Part shown: piece after piece, positions 1 through 11,345 of the stretch | Position numbering within the stretch: position 1 is the first letter of the stretch | How the letters are laid out: every line of letters begins with the position of its first letter | NCBI RefSeq assembly: GCF_030247195.1 | Contig: NC_080671.1 | Coordinates: 88,720,370-88,784,369 of the forward strand | Source of the DNA: Topomyia yanbarensis | Lineage: Eukaryota > Arthropoda > Insecta > Diptera > Culicidae | Reading direction: 5' to 3' | Length of the DNA: 64,000 nt | The notes under the pieces: generated by a model | Database searches by the model: none | What the model was told of the DNA's origin: nothing | Seen by the model: only the letters and a program-made list of their open reading frames with translations | Translations under genes and position numbers: made by a program

Positions 1-1982
1 GTTGATAGTTTGGAAGGGTATCAGGTCTAGGATTCGCTCCAAGCAAGCGATGCGACCTGTAAAGCATATTTTATTAGGTAGTTGTTTAGTTAGTCTTCGA
101 GTGCACGATCACTCGAAAAAGAGAAGATTTTGTTTAGTTTTTGGTTCTTTTTAAACTCTGGGCAGCCGGCTACCGAGAGTATACTATGTTCCCTAAACAA
201 AAGCAATTTGAACTCCACACAGCCGACCGTGGGAGTATTGCCTACGATATATTTATTGGTTTGAAAACTACCGAGTGATAACACATTATACAGACAAAAA
301 TAGCGCGAGATGTTATAAATCAAGGAAAATATTTCTTATTATCCATATCAGATTGTTTGTGGAATACAAGTATACGAGCGATAATAACGAACACTGAAGG
401 GAAACATAAAGGATTGTTAACCTGATGCACGGGCTTGTTAGCAATAACGGAGCTTGAAATTAGGTTCATAAAACAGACGCGGCAAATTTTCAATACGTAT
501 TGACCCGTGATCATAGATACTAGTCAGATTAGTTAATTTCCGATCAACTATTCATTTTACGGCAATGTTTTCTCGACTAGATCTGTTCGCACCCTCTCAT
601 TCTGCTACTATCGGCATAAGGCTGATAATACCCAGTCGTCGCCGGTCTAAGGACCAAATGTCATCAATAGACTTAGACTCGCGTGGAGGCATGAGATAGG
701 AAACTTGTGAGAATTTTGTTATCCCACCGTTTGACGACCGTTTCGCGATTAAATTATAATATTGTATATAAACGTAATAATTGTTCTTCAAACAAACATA
801 TTTATCTGACAGCAAAGATACTCGCGCTAAGCATTTTCCCCACAAAACTTATCGTTTTATATTTACCTACGACCATTCCCACATCGTTACAGTTCCAAGT
901 AGGCGCTTTGATCGATGGAGCATGGAAAACACTCTGTGTTTCTCCTGGAGAAAATATGGGTGTTCCTAGATTCTTTATGTTAAAATCGTTCCCGACTACC
1001 GGATACAAATATTAGTTTGAGTTCTTTTGCATTGTTCTATTCCGGGTAATGAGAAAAGTGGCACTTGGATCAAAATGGTAATGAGAACGCGGACACCTAG
1101 GCATTAGAAGGTAATATTTATGAAAGAATTTCATGGGCTAAGGGAAGTTTTGGAATCCCAAAGACATCAACCAACCTTGGTTAAAAGGATGAAGGATGAA
1201 AGGATGAAAGTCGTGACTTCCTACGGGTGGCATCTCGGGACATGTCCAATCATTATACGTTGAATGCGCATGTACGGCGTATTGGGGTCGTGAAGAGAGT
1301 TCTCTGCGCTTGGGGTGACGGCTATCGCGACATTAGGCATGTTGTCTGGTCGCCTAGTCTAGTCTGGTTCTAGTCCGAGATGTTCTGGCTATCCTCCAAA
1401 TTTATTTATATCTTCTCTTTTAGTTGACTTTCTAACAGCCACCTGCAAATGTGATCCCAAGAGTTCACAGCGGATCCAAGGAGGCCAGTCGGCGATCCGG
1501 TTCATGATGTTCTGATAGTGATCTTTCGTTTGCCACAAATCTACAAGTTTATTTTTTTCCCTGCCATTTTTATTCGCCCTCTCCTCGCTTTCACCGATAC
1601 GGTCTCTGCCAATGATGTTGGAATCAACAATCTTTGTAGAAATTCTACTGATTGTCTAGTGGTTGTTTCTCCTTGTTTCAATTTTAAATCAAATGATGGT
1701 TCATATTGAAAAAATAAAAATTATATATCTTGTCCTTAAAAATATTTCTAACTGCTTGCCAAATTTCAAACAAATCCTCATTATTATCCCATATTCTGAA
1801 GAAAATTAAATTAGAAAGCAAATAAATTTATATCTGAATAAAAATATGAAATTGTTTTACATCGAGCATTTCAGAAGCAAGAATGTTGTGCGCAAGACAC
1901 ATACGTGGTTAATCTCAGGTTTTGGTTAATTCTAATGTTTCGAGTGGGTAATTCCCCCCATTGGTAATTTCCGAGTGGGTAG
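1..1982. other. Unassigned intergenic DNA
   Basis: No supported gene or repeat end is seen here. Open frames are short, overlap on both strands and have no recognisable domain. A short run of GGATGAA units near 1187-1211 is the only local repeat noticed. Confidence 0.5.
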
Positions 1983-2057
1983 TACTACCTATACTACCCA
2001 CGCATTCCGCCGGCCCTGGCCGTGCCAATCAAGCCATTTCGATGTTGTGAAATATCT
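1983..2057 (+). repeat. 75-bp direct repeat, left copy flanking the ITmD37E element
   Basis: This stretch matches 3316-3390 in the same orientation with about five differences. Its last base is directly followed by the left inverted repeat of the transposon. The unit is GC-rich (CCGGCCCTGGCCGTGCC core) in AT-rich surroundings. It is far longer than the TA duplication that Tc1/mariner elements make, so it is not a target-site duplication. Confidence 0.85.
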
Positions 2058-3303
2058 GAAATTATTGCGACACATTCAACAGGGCATAACTTTTTTACCA
2101 TTGGGTAAAAATCAACCAAAAGCACACTTTCTCATTGATGTGTATTGTTTACATGCTGTCAAACTCGAAGTCGTGTTTTTTGATTCAACGAAAATGGAGC
2201 TGAACCAACGCGAGTCGAGAGAACAAATTCTTTCCAAACACCTGGAATTTCCTGACCTGTCGCACCAGCAGTTGGGAAAAATGTTGAACACTCACCATTC
2301 AACCGTCTCCAGAGTGTTGAAGCGATTCCAGGAGCGGTTGACGTTGAACCGCGGCAAAGGAGCTGGAAGAAAACCGGGATCGGAGAACAAAAAGACGGAG
2401 GGAAAGGTGAAGCGGATGATTAAAGCAAATCCCAACGTCTCAAGCCGTGATTTGGCTAAAAAGATCGGCATGTCGCAGCGCTACGTTCAGAATGCAAAGA
2501 AGAGAGCTGGACTACATGCATACAAGAACTTCCCAAACCGCGATGAGCGGCAACAAACGAAGGTTAAAACTCGGGCACGGAAGCTCTACGAGAAGATGCT
2601 GACAAAATATGGCTGCTGTGTGATGGACGACGAAACGTATATAAAAGCCGATTTTAAGCAAATTCCGGGGTTGGAATTTTTCACTGGCAAGAGCAAGTTC
2701 TATGTGGACGACAAATTTAAGAAGAAGAAAATGTCGAAGTGGCAGGCCATCTGCTCTTGCGGACTGAGGAGTGAGCCTTTCGTGACAAAGGGCACAGTAA
2801 ATGGCGAAATCTACAAATCTGAGTGCCTCGAGAAGCGCCTTTAGCCGTTCTTGCAGCAGTACGACGAAGCTCCGCTATTTTGGCCAGATATGGCATCATG
2901 CCACTATTCTAAAAGTGTCCTGGAGTGGTATGAGGCCAATTCTGTCCATTTTGTTCCAAAGGACATGAATCCGCCAAACTGTCCGGAGCTACGCCCGGTG
3001 GAGCAGTACTTGGCAATGATGAAGCGAGAACTTCGGAAGAGCAAGAAGACAGTCTAAGACGAGAAGGACATGTTAAAAAAAATAGAAAAAAAAAACTGAG
3101 AAACTGGTACCGGATGACACTGTAAAGACTTTGATGGAGGGCATCAAGCGAAAATGCGTTCAATTTTACACTCAAGGCTCCATCGATTAACTTTTCTTTT
3201 GATTTTTGAAGCAAATATATGTATAAAACTACCCTAAAATTTTGGTTTGATTTTAAACATTATAAGAAAATTGGCATGACATTTTCGGTGTCGCAATAAT
3301 TTC
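2058..3303 (+). mobile_element. ITmD37E (mariner/Tc1-like) DNA transposon, decayed
   Basis: Inverted repeats GAAATTATTGCGACAC (2058-2073) and its complement (3288-3303) bound a broken transposase gene. The catalytic spacing is DD37E, which defines the ITmD37E group described mainly from mosquitoes. The right inverted repeat seems to continue outward (GTGTTCGCTC, 3304-3313) while the left one stops at the flanking direct repeat, so the left terminus has probably been lost or overwritten. No TA duplication can be assigned at the left end. Stops and a frameshift in the transposase show this copy is inactive. Confidence 0.88.
2194..3190 (+). pseudogene. ITmD37E transposase, interrupted
   Basis: The product would bind the element's inverted repeats and carry out cut-and-paste DDE transposition. 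The chosen start is the ATG at 2194 (MELNQRESREQ); upstream codons lie in the inverted repeat and flank. The N-terminal third has helix-turn-helix segments (SHQQLGKMLNTHHSTVSRVL; SSRDLAKKIGMSQRYVQ) around a basic GRKPGSENKK linker. The catalytic residues are visible: MDDET at 2623-2637, the second Asp (FWPD) at 2887-2889, and Glu (RPVE) at 3001-3003, with exactly 37 residues between the last two. An in-frame TAG at 2842 separates the first from the second catalytic Asp, a TAA lies at 3055, and an A-rich run near 3075-3095 shifts the frame before the C-terminal end at about 3190. The frame is otherwise intact, so inactivation looks fairly recent. Confidence 0.9.
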
Positions 3304-3315
3304 GTGTTCGCTCTT

Positions 3316-3390
3316 TACTACCCGTACTACCCCCGCATTCCGCCGGCCCTGGCCGTGCCAATCGAGCCATTTCGATGCTGTGAAATATCT
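3316..3390 (+). repeat. 75-bp direct repeat, right copy
   Basis: Second copy of the unit at 1983-2057, at a constant offset of 1333 bp. Twelve bases (GTGTTCGCTCTT) separate it from the visible right inverted repeat of the transposon. Confidence 0.85.
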
Positions 3391-5559
3391 ACAATATGTT
3401 CAAATTCTATGCTGTAACACCATTTTCGGAATAATATTCAAATTTCACTCCAAAAGACCTAATATTCTACATACCCAATTTTATTTTATCCCTTTAATAC
3501 TTAACAGGTCTCGTTTCCGTGAAGTTTATTCTGAATTTTGCAAATATTGACAGAATTAGGCCACCTGTTCATTTTACCGTAATTTGCGTATTTTGATACA
3601 GGAGGAATTGATCAAAAGAGCGTTTCTGCGTGCATCAGTTTCAAAAAGCTTTGTTCGATTACTATATTTTAAACATCAATACTGTCTGATAACGAGTTGC
3701 AAAGAACAAATTCAAGTTTCTTGCTCATTTCAGTAAAGATTGTAAAGGATCACGGGCTCAATAACTCTAATCTACCTACTACTTGAAAAAATATTCACAG
3801 TGCAATACAAAAACAACTTCACGCAATCCGTAACAATTTCCTGAACCCTTCTGTCGCGTGACAAGGAAGAGAAGGTTGGTCGGTTAGGTTAAACTGCGGA
3901 TTTGTTTGCATCGTTAGATGGATTTTTCGGGAACCTTTTTTGTCGATTGTGAATCGATTTACCTCCGATGCTGCTACCATTTGTTAGTATTTGCCGGCGC
4001 ACCAACAAAAAAAAACAAAGAAAGGTGATAAAGTATCTCATCCCAACCTAGCAGAGGGTGGCTTCCTTTTTCTGTCCTATCCGATGAAAGTGTATCGCTT
4101 ACCCTACTATTATTGTCTGACACTGGCTGGGGAAAGGAGTGTAATAAAATATGTTTTCGCGCCCGTTTTGTTCGCTCGAATTCGGATGCGCACAAATGCG
4201 ACTGAGAGTGGGGATATATAAGCTTGACTGTCAATTTTTATTATACTCCTTCATTGTTTCACTGGTTGAAGTGTGATATTCAGAAAAAAAAGCTTTCTTT
4301 TTTTGTTTATGATGAAACAAATCTTTTTTCAAGCATTAAAAAGTTAAATTATCTTCACGAATCGACTTCGATGTTGGTCGAAACTTTTGAACGACTCCGC
4401 AATGAGCACTACGGCTTGGTTTTCCCTGAATCAAAATCACGGAACTTCAAAAGCTTAGTTAAACGCAGTTCTACAGGATTTGCTCCAGGGAAACCAACAG
4501 ATTTCCCAAACGAATACTCTTCCTGGATTATATTGCTTCACACGGGCACACGTGCCCGTTTACACTAGAACCGTATTATTTCTTCCGTTAGCTAGACACA
4601 TATGTGCAACCAAAAGTCATTGACATTGGCCCCTGTCTGTGATTTTTGCGATTTTTCCCCTATCCTGGCCTTGTGCACATTCCTTCGCCCTGGCTGCTCA
4701 TCAAACCAGCAGCATGTAGGAATTTGAGATATTGCCAGATCACTTGAATAAATATTTAATTTCGTCCAAAACGGAAACGTACCAGTGCATGAAAATGTGA
4801 AAGACTACAAGGGGAATTGTTTCCTAGGATCGTCTTCATGCTTCCCAGGAAGTTAGGTAAGTCCCACAATGAAGGACCCCCTTCATTTTTCCCAACCTAA
4901 CGAAAGCGAAGGAAACACCCACGCATATTAGTTGCAATGTGGAAAATCTTTTTAATATCCTACACACTTCGCTCGAACAAAAAGCTAAAGGGGAACGAAT
5001 TCCTTCACTAGAGTGCAGCTCGGTACATCGACCACCCTTCAGACGAGCGCAATTTTCTGACAGTTGTTATTGTTCAATTTGATTAAAACAGCCACCCCTC
5101 CGAGGAAATAAAAATTTCCCTTCCACCCGTGCTCAGTCTATCTATAAAAGAATCATCAGACAAGCAGATGCTAAGGCACGAGCAAGGTTGAAGTTGCATC
5201 AGCCGATCGAAGACTATCTGTAGGGATAGAATGATGTGGGTGTTCCGTTCTGGTGCCGCGCAAGCTATTTTCTCCGTTTTATCCCGCAACTCCGACCAAC
5301 CGATTACCGTTAACGTCAACAGCCCTCCGCTATTTTGGCAAGTAGATACGGTACCTACTGCACGCGAGTTGTATTGTTTGATCCCGTTTGCAGAACAAAC
5401 ATTCACTTTAAAATTTTACAGCCTTCTGAAGTTCAATAGAACAGAGATGGAGAGTTACACACGCTCCGATGGTGAGAGCGGGAGGAGGTAAGCTTTCATC
5501 AACTAAACTGTCAAAATTTTACAGTAAATTATGAAGGGGAGTGTTTAGGTGTTTTTTTT
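3391..5559. other. Unassigned intergenic DNA
   Basis: No gene could be supported. Open frames near 3991-4568 and 5231-5491 show no recognisable domain and overlap frames on the other strand. The stretch from about 4500 to 5500 is less AT-rich than its surroundings and might be unique sequence. Confidence 0.4.
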
Positions 5560-5705
5560 TCGCTCGAACCGTCAACGAGTGCGGACGCCTCTTCAAGCGC
5601 TCCGCAAGTAATTTATTAATTAGTATTTTTTTACCTACGTAAACAAGCATCGCGCGCGTGCCTCGTAAGTTACAGTGCTACTGAACTTCAAGTAATAGTA
5701 AAATA

Positions 5706-7272
5706 ATGCAGTGCGGTGTAAAAACTTGCAACATAAACTACGAACGCTTCCTCTGGAAGTGTGAATTTTGCAGCAGATCGTACCATGCTGCCTGTGTAGG
5801 TGTGCAGCGTAATCAGGAAAATTTTATCCGGGCATTTATGGTGCCTGTGTGTGCGGACTGCCAGCACATTATTAGGACAGAGGTCGACACACGCAAAATG
5901 ATCTATCTACAAGATCAGCTGCTAAAAATGATGAAGTCGCATACGGACACACAACATCGAACCACAGCTGACCTAAAGAGCCACAGTCTTGAATTGTTCG
6001 GTAGCATCGAACAATTACTTAACGACGTAAAGCAGTCAATGCAAGTCGTCCATAAAAAAAACGAAAACATATGCAGTAAACTAGGTCAGCATTTTCATTC
6101 TTTTGACAAATTTGTTGCAAAATTCGATCGACACCATCAGCAAATCGACCAAAACAATATCGGACAATATGAATCATAAAATTGACGAACGGCTATCACA
6201 CCTCGAGAACGAACTGATTTCCACTAAATGTTTTGAGCCGTACCCTCTCGTCAATTCCGATCTATTGGAGGAATTGAAGGAAGAAGTGAAAGCTATTTCC
6301 ATTGCAATCTCCAACATGACAATACCAGAAAATGGCATGAATCAATCAAAATCCCTGGCTGAAGAATTAGCGGAAAAATCACACGCATCAGTAATCCAAC
6401 AGAAAATAGATCATACGTCTCCAGGCTGGCGATTTTTGGGCGATAAATGGCAATGGAAGCAGGATTGGACAAAATACGACGCCAAACAACGCATTCGACG
6501 ACTTCAGGAGAAAGCTGCTGATAAGGCAAGGCGCAACCGAAAACGTCGTAAGCAGTCAAGTCAACGTGACAACGATCGCGCTAACAATAATCATCATAAC
6601 GACAGTGGTAAGACGTCAGACAAATTACTACTTGCCACGGCGAAAAAACAATTTTCCGTTCCTCCCACAACCACCGAACATCCAATTGCAGGTCTTGCAA
6701 TACCAGCAGTAAAAACAAATTTCATAAACTTTAAAAAAGGTGACACCATCAACCCGTACCGTTCAGCTAACGAAAACATTCAACCCAAACATATGAAAGT
6801 GACACCTACCAGCGGCGAAAATAGTTTAAACACATTGGCAACCACATCTCAACATTCGAACACAGACAGCCAATTTGAACTGGACCCCTTGCACCCTCCA
6901 ATCGTACGCCTCACGTCACAATCAACGAATGGCGACGGTCGCTTTTTAAAAGCCAGACTTCGCGAACCAAAAATAATGAACATTGTACGCCTATACCTGG
7001 CATATATGAAGGACCAACACCCATCTACTTGCGTGGAAGCAATGACGCCGACCAGCATCAAAATGACGCTCGCATCCGAAGGACTACCGACCACTCCTGA
7101 CCATCTCCTGCGCATTTTCATCGAAGTCTATCAGGAATATGGGCTAAACCCAGACGAAGCAGCAGCAGACCTCGACTCTTATGGAAAATTTTTATCAAGC
7201 GAAAGAACCAGGCGCCTTCAACAACTCCGCGAAGCTACGCATAAATTTGGAACGTCGAATTTTCGGAAGTAA
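5706..7272 (+). pseudogene. CR1-like LINE ORF1 with PHD finger, frameshifted
   Basis: ORF1 proteins of these LINEs bind nucleic acid in the ribonucleoprotein particle. The ATG at 5706 opens with a C4HC3 PHD-type finger: Cys 3, 8, 19, 22, His 27, Cys 30, 49, 52. A predicted helical, probably coiled-coil stretch follows (about residues 60-150). The first frame stops at 6177. The second frame opens after a TAG at 6082 and runs to TAA at 7270, so a single +1 shift somewhere in 6085-6179 splits the protein. The second part holds a WRFLGDKWQWKQDW segment, a very basic patch (RRNRKRRKQ) and a C-terminal region without a recognised domain. The intact protein would be about 520 residues. Whether the shift is a mutation or programmed cannot be told from one copy; mutation is simpler. 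Confidence 0.85.
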
Positions 7273-7364
7273 CGACGCCCTCTATAGAGGAAGAAAATAT
7301 AACTGTAAGTAATTTAAATATTCCAAAAACTTCTTCGCATCCACAACAGAATTCGACTGAAATT

Positions 7365-10141
7365 TTGGTCTATTGCCAAAATTTTAATCGAATGAAAAGC
7401 CCAGCCAAAATGAAAGAAATCCAACAAAAACTAATTTCATCTTCTTTTAATATAATTCTTGGAACAGAAAGTAGCTGGGATGAAAGCGTAAGAAGCGAAG
7501 AAATTTTTGGAAATCAATTTAATGTATTTCGGCATGACCGTAATTTGTCTCTTTGTAATAAAAAGTCTGGAGGAGGAGTCATTATAGCCATAAACGCAGA
7601 CTTTCCTTCAGAAGAAATAGAAACCTTTAAACATATAGAATTTGAACATATATGGGCAAAAGCAGTAATATCAGGAGAAGTGCACATATTCTCCTCTGTG
7701 TACTTTCCACCTGAAAATGCTCACAAAAAATCATTTGAACTATTTTTTCAAACTGTAGAATCTATCATGTCAAACATGGAACCAGAAGTAAAACTGCATA
7801 TTTATGGCGACTTTAATCAACGTAACACCAACTTCATCGTAGACATTGAAAACGAATCTATCTTACTCCCTGTCGTAGGCGAAAATGAAACACTTCAATA
7901 CTTCTTTGACAAAATATCTGAATTTGGCATGCACCAAATCAACCATGTAAAAAATAAACAAAATTCATATTTAAACCTCTTATTCACGAACTGCACTGAA
8001 GACTTCTGTGTTAATGCATCTTTAACTCCATTATGGAAAAATGAAGTATTTCACACAGCAATCGAATATTCAATTTTTATTCATCAAAACTCTTCCCCGA
8101 ACGACTTGGAGTATGAGGAAGTGTCGGAATACCATAAAACTGACTTCGAAGAAGTCAAACGTAGACTATGTAGAATAAATTGGCAAACTGTATTGAGTAA
8201 TGAAGGAAATGTCAACGAAGCAGTGACTAAATTCTATTTAATTGTAACTAATTTAATCTTTGGAACAGTACCAGTAAAAAGAAGAAGAAGAACTCATGGC
8301 GGCCAGCAGCCTGTATGGTTCAACCAACATCTGAAAAATTTTAAAAATAGAAAGCAAAAGGCACATAAAATTTACAAGAAAGAACATAGCATTACAAATC
8401 GGCAAAACTATCTGGATATTTGCTCCCAACTCGACATAGCCATTAACACTGCACATGAAGAATATAATCATAAAATCGAGACTGAAATCAAGACCTATCC
8501 AAAGAATTTCTTCAATTACGTGAAAACGAAATTGAAAAGTAGCAACTTTCCATCCCAAATGCATTTTGACGGACATGTAGGAAATAACAATACTGAAATT
8601 TGCAATTTATTTGGAAAATTCTTTCAAGAAGTCTATACTTCATATTCCGAAACAGACCGCGACCGCGACTACTTTTCATTTATACCTGAATTTTCAAATG
8701 ACATTGCCGTCCACGAACTATCTGAACGCGAAATTACCACTGCACTAAAAAACTTGGACGCATCAAAAGGACCTGGACCGGACGGAATAGCACCAATATT
8801 TTTAAAAAATCTAGCAGAAGAATTCACTCTACCACTACTACATATTTTCAACATGTCACTGAAAAATGGAACATTCCCAGAAATATGGAAATCATCCTTT
8901 TTAGTTCCAATTTTTAAATCAGGCGCTAAATCGGACATCCGAAACCATCGTGGGATTGCCATTATATCATGCATTCCAAAATTATTCGAAAAACTAGTAA
9001 ATGACAAAATATTTCAGCAAATCAAAAATCAAATAACAAGCAAGCAGCATGGCTTTTATAAAGGCCGCTCAACAACATCAAACCTTTTAGAATTTGTAAC
9101 ATTTACTGTAAATGCAATGGACAATGGCAACCATGTGGAATCACTCTACACTGACTTTAGTAAAGCATTCGACCGTATTGACATACCTTTATTACTCTTC
9201 AAACTGCAAAAATATGGCATAGAAAATAAACTATTGAAATGGCTCGAATCATATTTAACGAAACGTCAACAAACAGTTCGCTTTCAGAATATACTCTCGG
9301 AACCAATTTCTGTCACCTCTGGCGTACCCCAGGGTTCCCACTTAGGCCCTCTTCTTTTTATTTTGTACGTTAATGACATTACCTTTATACTCAAACATCT
9401 TGAAGTGCTTATATATGCAGATGACATGAAACTTTTCATGGAAATAAGAAATGCCAAAGACACTGAAATATTCCAAAACGAAATAAATATATTCCACATG
9501 TGGAGTAGCAAAAGTCTACTCCAACTTAATGTAAAGAAATGCAACTCAATAACCTTCAGCAGAAAAATTTCAAATGTTCCCATAGACATACACTTAGGCA
9601 ACCAACTTGTAGAAAAATCCAAAATTGTACGAGATTTAGGCGTAATCTTAGACTCCAAGCTCACATTTGTTGAACATTATAATACAATAATAAATAAAGC
9701 AAATAGTATGCTGGGCTTTATTAAACGTTTCACCTACAATTTTGAAGACCCTTACACAATAAAATCATTATACAATACATATGTCAGGCCAATTTTGGAA
9801 TATTGCAGCATAGTATGTAACCCATACACTGTCCTGTACGAAGAACGCATCGAATCAGTCCAAAAACAATTTATTTTGTACGCGCTTCGTAAACTAAACT
9901 GGACGACATTTCTCAACGTGTACAATCCGCATCATTACTTTCGCAAATAAAATTTTATGTACTTAGCCGACAACTAAGAACTCGTAATTTATTCCAAGAA
10001 CAATCTTTTAGGACAAACTATGCTAAAAATAGCCCCATCAATAGAATGATGCGTCATTATAATGAAAATTGTGTAATAATTGACCTTTCCATGTCTAGAA
10101 AACAAATCAAATCTGAACTAAACCGTAGAAATAATGTATAG
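7365..10141 (+). pseudogene. CR1-like LINE ORF2: endonuclease-reverse transcriptase
   Basis: This polyprotein nicks target DNA and copies the LINE RNA at the nick. Counting from 7365, an APE-type endonuclease occupies about residues 1-240: the Glu of TESSW (35), GDFN (148-151), and a terminal motif reading VFHTAIEYS (His 230) where SDH is usual. The reverse transcriptase covers about 440-760: ASKGPGPDGIAP, RNHRGIAI, YTDFSKAFDRID (motif A), SGVPQGSHLGPLLF (motif B) and YADD (684-687). The frame stops at 9948, but a conserved-looking tail (VLSRQLRTRNLFQEQSF) continues in another frame to TAG at 10139, so there is a frameshift at about 9895-9930. The frame is open upstream to 7245, overlapping the ORF1 end, yet its first ATG is at 7392, inside the endonuclease. 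Confidence 0.9.
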
Positions 10142-10191
10142 TATATAAGTAAATATTGTAAAACCATTCTATGTAGTCTACATATGCTTGA

Positions 10192-10215
10192 CAAAAATAA
10201 ATAAATAAATAAATA
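10192..10215 (+). repeat. (AAAT)n tail of the LINE
   Basis: About five to six AAAT units close the LINE directly after its 3' untranslated region. Such tails serve as the 3' terminus for CR1-like elements. Confidence 0.8.
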
Positions 10216-10269
10216 TTCAGGCAATCGAGAGCTAGCGAGGTGTGAAATAATTTATTAAATGGCAAGTTT

Positions 10270-10519
10270 GGGACCAATCATAAATTACATAACGCAAAAA
10301 TTGCTCAAAATAACTCCCCATTCTTCCCCCACGTAACAAATTGTCACAAATTTCTCTATTGCCTAACAAATTCCCCAAAAACATTATTTTTTCTTCAGTA
10401 AAACATGTTACGTAACATTCTAGCTTACTCCCCCCCCCCATATGTCACAACATATCACAATTTGTAGTACCCCCTCCCCCACCCAAAAAAAACGCTACGT
10501 AATTTATGAATGGTTCCTA
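10270..10519. mobile_element. MITE with inverted ends containing CATAAATTACRTARCG
   Basis: The left end (GGGACCAATCATAAATTAC from 10270) and the inverted right end (GGAACCATTCATAAATTAC, reading back from 10517) form terminal inverted repeats of about 25 bp with two or three mismatches. The interior repeats short CACAA/TTGTG and C-rich tracts and has no coding capacity. Ends of this type recur in insect genomes. A convincing target duplication was not found. Confidence 0.65.
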
Positions 10520-10672
10520 AGTGCGAAAGGGATGAAAAGCCTGAATGCTGAAAGTAATGTTTACAGCTTTAATCTCTGCTTTCCAAATTTTTGTTTTGCT
10601 TAAAAAGGTTTTGTAGATAACTATTGTAACCAGAAAACCGAATAAAATATTGCAACATATTGGCAAAGTTAT

Positions 10673-11024
10673 GACACATTCTTTCGTGACGTTTACAACG
10701 ATTTGACGAATCTTCATTCGACAAATATGTTATAACTTTATCAAATCAACGCCTACATTAAAACTAATTACAGATTCGGAAAGTAGACAAAATTTTATGA
10801 AAGATTCAATCAACATAAACTGAATATACTAGAGTTTGATGATTTGTCTTTTATTGAAATACGTTGAAAGTTCTAATTTGTCACGCGTTGTAACGTCACG
10901 TTACATTTTGTCTACTTTCTGAATCTGTAATAAGTTTTGATGTAGGCGTTTATTTGATAAAGTTATAACATATTTGTCGAATGAAGATTCGTCAAAACGT
11001 TGTAACGTCACGAAAGAATGTGTC
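10673..11024. mobile_element. Foldback MITE, about 350 bp
   Basis: The left arm 10673-10796 and right arm 10904-11024 are inverted copies of about 120 bp with small gaps. They start GACACATTCTTTCGTGACG and end with its complement, around a loop of about 107 bp that itself carries a GTTGTAACGTCACG echo of the arm. No coding frame is present. Confidence 0.8.
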
Positions 11025-11166
11025 TTATGGATTTTTCAATTAGCCCTGAAAAACACCGAACGGCGATTTCAACGTCTGCCATCGAGATAAGGTGTAGAAA
11101 GAATAGCCCTTTTTGATCCCCAAAAGCACCCTTCCGCAGGGGAACTCTTGATCCAGACGAATAATG

Positions 11167-11345
11167 CACTGAAACCTCCATTTACGAACCAAACCGGGGG
11201 TTCGTAAATTGAATTTGTTTGTAAAAAAAAGTTTTCGTTATTTTGGAATTTATTTGCAAAAAAATTTCTTATTAAAATTCTTTGGTTGAGCAAAATTCTC
11301 GATAATCCTAACAATAAGGATATTTTTGGAACCGGTTTAACAAGT
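11167..11345 (+). repeat. Left arm of an inverted repeat with ends in ACCTCCATTTACGAACC
   Basis: This arm is inverted at about 17165-17344. It contains a small palindrome (TTTACGAAC ... GTTCGTAAA) and grades into a piece of the modular repeat (AACAATAAGGATATTTTTGG). The two arms may be the termini of one 6.2-kb element containing later insertions, or two independent copies in opposite orientation. Confidence 0.65.

Larger units (their letters stand above)
5560..10215 (+). mobile_element. CR1-clade non-LTR retrotransposon (LINE), nearly full length
   Basis: The element has a short 5' leader, ORF1 with a PHD-type zinc finger, ORF2 with endonuclease and reverse transcriptase, a short 3' untranslated region, and a tail of (AAAT)n units at about 10192-10215. 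A PHD finger in ORF1 and a microsatellite-like tail in place of poly(A) are features of CR1-like elements, including the T1/Q group of mosquitoes. The 5' boundary is uncertain; I place it near 5560, before a GC-richer leader. No target duplication was found, which is common in this clade. Only a few frame-breaking changes are visible, so the copy is relatively young. Confidence 0.85.

Noticed and set aside
3797..3815. Another CACAGTG with A-rich sequence after it
   Set aside because: The nonamer-like word is only a few bases away, no inverted partner or duplication exists, and the heptamer alone is expected by chance.
3974..4568. Facing frames of 76-114 codons
   Set aside because: Low-information peptides on both strands, with no domain or splice context.
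8253..9664. Minus-strand frames of 107-126 codons inside the LINE
   Set aside because: Antisense shadows of ORF2.
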